In this document: positions 60,204-64,000 of the stretch, in pieces
Layout of the letters: each line of letters starts with the position of its first letter
How positions within the stretch are numbered: the first letter of the stretch is position 1
Assembly (NCBI RefSeq): GCF_004571135.1
Contig: NZ_SPSB01000001.1
Span: 372,001 to 436,000 of the forward strand
Direction of reading: 5' to 3'
Source of the DNA: Algoriphagus kandeliae
GTDB lineage: Bacteria > Bacteroidota > Bacteroidia > Cytophagales > Cyclobacteriaceae
DNA: 64,000 nucleotides
Program-made: the position numbers and the translations under genes
Notes under the pieces: model-generated
The model's input: only the letters and a program-made list of their open reading frames with translations
Database searches by the model: none
What the model was told of the DNA's origin: nothing

Positions 60204-60842
60204 ATGTATAATTATCTATTTAACTTAGGACGAAAACTTAATTTAGGTTTTATATTTTTAGCTATTCATCCTAGCTCCGCTCTTAAAAAAATAGGTTGGT
60301 TTAGATCATTTAGATCTAGGGTTGTAAATGATAACAAAGGGAATTCTATACCTTGGTGGACATATTCTTTTATTGATTTTTTAGAACCTAGATTAAATAA
60401 AAATTTACGTGTTCTTGAATTTGGTTGTGGAAATAGTTCTATCTATCTAAGTAATAGAGTAAAAGAGGTGGTTGCTATTGAAGATTATCAAGACTGGGCT
60501 GAAGAAATAAGAACTAAGATTAACTCTAATTCCAAAATTATTAAAGTTAATTCAATTCCAGAATTTGAAGAATATAAAAGCAATATCATAGGAAAATTCG
60601 ATGTTCTTATCATTGATAATCTTGGGGATAGAATAGCTACTGCAAAAAATGGAATCCCTTTTTTAAATGATTATGGTGTTGTTATTTGGGATAATACAGA
60701 TGGTCCTGATTGGCCGATAATAAAAAAAATGATGGTTGATTTAGGGTTTAAAGAAATATCATTTACTGGAATGATTCCTCAAGAGTTGAACCTTAGTAAG
60801 ACTACCCTTTTTTATAGGAAAGACAATTGTTTGGGGATTTGA
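60204..60842 (+). CDS. Methyltransferase-like protein
   Basis: A 212-residue soluble protein with the S-adenosylmethionine binding loop VLEFGCGNSSIYLS, then VVAIEDYQDWAEEI and a motif like FDVLIIDNLGDR, WDNTDGPDW. It may methylate a sugar of the polysaccharide; the acceptor is unknown. Its stop overlaps the next start by one base (TGATG). Confidence 0.8.
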   Translation: MYNYLFNLGRKLNLGFIFLAIHPSSALKKIGWFRSFRSRVVNDNKGNSIPWWTYSFIDFLEPRLNKNLRVLEFGCGNSSIYLSNRVKEVVAIEDYQDWAEEIRTKINSNSKIIKVNSIPEFEEYKSNIIGKFDVLIIDNLGDRIATAKNGIPFLNDYGVVIWDNTDGPDWPIIKKMMVDLGFKEISFTGMIPQELNLSKTTLFYRKDNCLGI

Positions 60843-61948
60843 TGAAAATCCTTTTCATCCTTCATTTCCCTCCTCCGATACACGGTGCGGCTATGGTAGG
60901 CCAATATATTAAGTCAAGTACTCTGATCAATCAGTCTTTACAGGCTTATTATATTAACCTTAGTACCTCCAATTCGGTAGATGATATCGGAAAATCGGGA
61001 TTAAAAAAGTGGGTTCGATATTTTAAGATTATTTTTCAGACAGTCTTTCGAGTGCTTTTTCATAGACCTGATATGGTCTATATCACCTTAACTTCTTCAG
61101 GTTTAGGATTTTTAAAAGATTCAGTTATAGTTGGGACTTGTAGGCTTTTTCGTGTACCACATGTTTTTCACTTCCATAATAAAGGAGTAAAAGAATATTC
61201 TCAGAGTCCCATAGGAAAGAGACTTTATCCTTTTGTTTTTAAAAAGGCTCATGTGATTTTACTTTCTCCTTTATTGTATTCTGATGTAGAAGATTTTGTG
61301 CCCATGTCCCGGGTTTATTTTTGTCCAAATGGAATTCCAGACCTAGGATTCTCAGAAAGTCATCATAAGGAAGTTGAAAAAAAACTTATACACATACTTT
61401 TTTTGTCTAACCTAATCAAAAGTAAGGGAGTGTTGGATTTGCTTAAGGCTTGTGAAATTTTAAAAAACAAAGGCCTCAATTTTAAATGCACCTTGGCTGG
61501 AGGTGAGGGGGATATTTCAGTAGAAGAATTAAATAAGCAGATTAACCAATTAAACCTGAGAGATCGGGTTCAGTTCATTGGAAAAGTGTTTGGGGAAGAA
61601 AAAATCCGTATTCTCCAAAAGGCTGATGTATTTATTCACCCCACTCATGAAGATTGCTTCCCTTTGGTATTATTAGAAGCTATGCAGGCAGGTTTGCCTA
61701 TTGTTTCTACAAAAGAAGGAGCTATCCCTGAAATAATAGAGGAGGGGGTGAATGGACTGTTAGTCCCTGCTCAATCTCCTAAGGAGTTAGCAAAAACAAT
61801 TCTCACTTTGTGCGAAAACCCTGAATTAAGACAGGGCATTGGTAATGCAGGGAGGAAAAAATTTCAAAGGGAATATAGTTTGGAGACATTTGAAAATAGT
61901 TTTTTAAACGTTTTATCAGAAATTGGTACTAAGCTATCTAAGAGTTAA
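60842..61948 (+). CDS. Glycosyltransferase family 4
   Basis: The ATG at 60842 (368 residues) is chosen over a TTG 15 bases upstream because it gives MKILFILHFPPPIHGAAMVG, the usual GT4 start, and a TGATG coupling. Donor site: ILFLSNLIKSKGVLDLLKA, LAGGEGD, HPTHEDCFPLVLLEAMQAGLP and EGVNGLLVP. Overlaps the MBOAT gene by one base. Confidence 0.91.
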   Translation: MKILFILHFPPPIHGAAMVGQYIKSSTLINQSLQAYYINLSTSNSVDDIGKSGLKKWVRYFKIIFQTVFRVLFHRPDMVYITLTSSGLGFLKDSVIVGTCRLFRVPHVFHFHNKGVKEYSQSPIGKRLYPFVFKKAHVILLSPLLYSDVEDFVPMSRVYFCPNGIPDLGFSESHHKEVEKKLIHILFLSNLIKSKGVLDLLKACEILKNKGLNFKCTLAGGEGDISVEELNKQINQLNLRDRVQFIGKVFGEEKIRILQKADVFIHPTHEDCFPLVLLEAMQAGLPIVSTKEGAIPEIIEEGVNGLLVPAQSPKELAKTILTLCENPELRQGIGNAGRKKFQREYSLETFENSFLNVLSEIGTKLSKS

Positions 61949-63369
61949 TGCTATTTAATTCCTGGGAATTTGTCCTGTTTTTTTTAGCGGTTCTGATTTT
62001 ATTTTTCAATCTGCCGCAGCGGTTTCGAGTTTTTCTACTCTTAGTTGCTTCCTATTATTTCTATATGTCCTGGCGATGGGAATTTGGTTTTCTGATGCTG
62101 GGAGTTTCTTTTAGTAATTTCTATGTGGGAAAACAAGTGGCAAAAGGAAAAAACAAAGGTTGGTGGATGGCACTTACTTCATTTATTTCCATTTTGCCTT
62201 TACTGTACTACAAGTACGCTAATTTTATTTTGGAAAGTGTAGAGGATGTAAGTGCATTTTTTGGAAAGCCCACAGCGCTTCCTTCACTGGAAGTAATCTT
62301 ACCTGTAGGTATTTCATTCTTCACTTTTCAGGCTCTGAGTTACAGCATTGATATCTATCGTCAAAAGATCGAGCCGGAGCCTAGTTTAGCGAAGTTTTTA
62401 ACCTTTGTGGCGTTTTTCCCTCAGCTAGTGGCAGGTCCTATAGAAAGATCTGACCATATCCTTCCACAATTCAAAGAGAAAAAATATTTCAATTGGGATG
62501 AAGGGATAGCCGGATTGAAGATCTTTATCTGGGGATTATTTAAGAAAGTTGTCATAGCAGATCGCCTTTCGCTTTATGTCGATCCTGTTTTTGATAATCC
62601 ACAGCTTTGGTCAGGGCCTACCTTATTGATGGCTACTATTTTCTTTTCTATTCAGATTTACTGTGACTTTAGCGGTTATTCTGATATGGCGATTGGTGTA
62701 GCGCGAGTGATGGGGTTTAAATTAATGCAAAACTTCAATCTCCCATATTGGTCTAGTTCCATCGCTGAGTTTTGGAAAAGGTGGCATATATCCTTGTCCA
62801 CTTGGTTTGGGGATTACTTGTATATTCCTTTGGGAGGAAACCGGGTATCTGTACCTCGTTGGATTGTAAATATTTTTATTGTTTTTCTGGTTTCTGGTTT
62901 GTGGCATGGCGCAAATTGGACATTTATTGTTTGGGGCGCCTTGCACGCATTTTATTACCTAGTTGAGTTTTTAGGGAAACAGGGAATGAAAGCCCTAGGA
63001 CTAATCAGCGTATTAGGTAGTCCGATTTACAAGTCCTTTAAAATTCCTGTGGTTTTTGTTTTGGCGACCTATGCCTGGATATTCTTTAGGGCAAATTCAA
63101 TTGGGGATGCTTGGTATATCAGTCAAAAGATTTTTCAATTGGAAGGAGGCCTTTGGTGGGGCAGTTCTTCGGTCACCTCTTTACTTTCTATAGCATTGAT
63201 TCTCATGTTGGCATTTGTCCAATTTGGGCAATACAAAGGGCTTGTTGGCATGTATTACAGGCCCTCGAAATTTCCAGCTTGGCTTTCTGCTTCAGCCTTT
63301 TTGATGCTTCTAATAGGGATATCCTTATTTGGTGTTAGTTCTAATGCATTCATTTACTTCCAGTTTTAA
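61948..63369 (+). CDS. MBOAT-family membrane O-acyltransferase
   Basis: A 473-residue multi-spanning protein related to AlgI/DltB. The signature is FFPQLVAGPIER, then SIQIYCDFSGYSDMAIGVARVMG split in two runs, FWKRWHISLSTWFGDYLYIPLGG and the active-site His in SGLWHGANWTFIVWG. It passes an acyl group across the membrane to a periplasmic partner that O-acylates the polysaccharide. The next gene, overlapping by 26 bases, is the likely partner. Confidence 0.95.
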   Translation: MLFNSWEFVLFFLAVLILFFNLPQRFRVFLLLVASYYFYMSWRWEFGFLMLGVSFSNFYVGKQVAKGKNKGWWMALTSFISILPLLYYKYANFILESVEDVSAFFGKPTALPSLEVILPVGISFFTFQALSYSIDIYRQKIEPEPSLAKFLTFVAFFPQLVAGPIERSDHILPQFKEKKYFNWDEGIAGLKIFIWGLFKKVVIADRLSLYVDPVFDNPQLWSGPTLLMATIFFSIQIYCDFSGYSDMAIGVARVMGFKLMQNFNLPYWSSSIAEFWKRWHISLSTWFGDYLYIPLGGNRVSVPRWIVNIFIVFLVSGLWHGANWTFIVWGALHAFYYLVEFLGKQGMKALGLISVLGSPIYKSFKIPVVFVLATYAWIFFRANSIGDAWYISQKIFQLEGGLWWGSSSVTSLLSIALILMLAFVQFGQYKGLVGMYYRPSKFPAWLSASAFLMLLIGISLFGVSSNAFIYFQF

Positions 63370-64000
63370 ATTGAAAATTAAGATTGCAAGTTTCGTATTA
63401 GCGTTTTTTCTTTTGGATTTCTCCATTGGGAAATTTTTGGAGCAGGGATTATTCCGGTACTATGGCTTAAGGACAGACTCTAAAATTGCTTTTGTGGGAC
63501 ATTCCCACTTGATGTTGGGCTTGGATAAAAAAGCTATTGAGGATGAATTGAAAATTCCGGTTTCCAAATACACTCGAGAAGGAGTGAATGTGGCTGAAAG
63601 GGATTTGATGATCGATCAGCTCTCAGAAGAAAATCCGGAATTGGAAATCGTAGTTTATGGGGTGGATGCATGGATGTTTACGGGGGAAGGTCTAAGTGCT
63701 AATTCCTATAAGTTGTTTTATCCCTTTTTAGATCAAGAGGCTCCAGCAGCTTATGTAAAGAAAGAAGCTGAATTTTTAGACTATTGGCAGCATAAATTGA
63801 TCAAAACAAGTCGGTATAATGAGGGCTTAATCAGCAGTTCTTTTCGAGGGTATTTGAATAACTGGGATAACCTGAAATTTGGAGTAGTTGATACCCTACA
63901 ATTAAAATTAAATGTCGAAAGTGGCAATTTTCGACAGATTAATTCCTCAGAAGAAAATCGTAGGATATTTGAAGAAACCCTTCAAAAGTTGAAGGAAATG
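63344..64000 (+). CDS. SGNH-like membrane-anchored protein, partner of the MBOAT enzyme (cut by window edge)
   Basis: An open frame from ATG 63344 to the last base (219 residues seen). An N-terminal membrane helix (ASFVLAFFLLDFSIG) leads to IAFVGHSHLMLGLDKKAIE, an SGNH-type first block with a catalytic-serine-like G-H-S. Proteins of this layout pair with AlgI/DltB-like enzymes and transfer acyl groups in the periplasm. The rest lies outside the window, so the Asp-His end cannot be checked. Confidence 0.72.
   Translation, partial: MHSFTSSFKLKIKIASFVLAFFLLDFSIGKFLEQGLFRYYGLRTDSKIAFVGHSHLMLGLDKKAIEDELKIPVSKYTREGVNVAERDLMIDQLSEENPELEIVVYGVDAWMFTGEGLSANSYKLFYPFLDQEAPAAYVKKEAEFLDYWQHKLIKTSRYNEGLISSSFRGYLNNWDNLKFGVVDTLQLKLNVESGNFRQINSSEENRRIFEETLQKLKEM

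Overview
The window looks like chromosome from a member of the Bacteroidota, most likely the Cyclobacteriaceae (Algoriphagus-like). That is inference from gene content and style: an IPExxxVDY protein next to pyk, LytS/LytTR signalling, TlpA-like lipoproteins with a DUF4369-type N-terminus, FAS1 lipoproteins, -7 promoter boxes of the form TAnnTTTG, few Shine-Dalgarno sites and many TTG starts. I saw no rRNA, tRNA or CRISPR array.

Bases 1-25771 are mostly housekeeping. A minus-strand block holds a cut nadE, rnc, fabF and acpP; opposite it lie the IPExxxVDY gene and pyk with a clear terminator. Then come a five-domain FAS1 lipoprotein, a LytS/LytTR two-component pair, a minus-strand block (NFACT protein, PhnP-like hydrolase, two response regulators), miaA, pfkA, an aldo/keto reductase, a penicillin-acylase-family lipoprotein, a DSD1-type PLP enzyme, alaS, gatB and a TlpA-like lipoprotein.

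Bases 26368-64000 are an exopolysaccharide/capsule locus with insertions. It opens with wza and wzc-like export genes. Directly after wzc sits a lasso-peptide cluster (29659-36778): an asparagine-synthetase-like cyclase, an ABC exporter, an HPr-kinase-like protein, a PqqD-like leader-binding protein (B1), a B2 leader protease, a 37-residue precursor that I found in the gap at 35565-35678, and a nucleotidyltransferase. The precursor has a W-x-x-P leader motif, a single acidic residue placed to close an 8- or 9-residue ring, and a C-terminal serine, the residue phosphorylated in paeninodin-type systems. Two paralogous membrane proteins with propeller-like ectodomains and a conserved cytosolic tail follow (37614-40675).

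From 41788 on are sugar-nucleotide and assembly genes: a cytidylyltransferase, GDP-L-fucose synthase, GDP-mannose dehydratase, a WbpE/D/B/I-like set for a diacetamido-mannuronic acid, a Wzx flippase, a probable Wzy polymerase, six glycosyltransferase-type genes, a WecB-like epimerase, a methyltransferase-like protein, an MBOAT O-acyltransferase and its cut SGNH-like partner. An AbiE-like toxin/antitoxin pair and a four-helix-bundle gene are set among them as cassettes.

The noncoding DNA is unusually structured. Three intergenic regions carry arrays of tiny TTCG-type hairpins separated by GAAATA or GAGATA. Associated elements have CCCCC/GGGGG arms, and a 120-bp tandem unit contains the hairpin motif in reverse. 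Five gaps in the capsule locus carry arrays of heptads, GTTC-type then GAAC-type, that could fold back on each other. The same heptad text appears as a 93-bp in-frame insert inside gmd, and a different heptad (GCAGTNN) runs through the GDP-fucose synthase gene.
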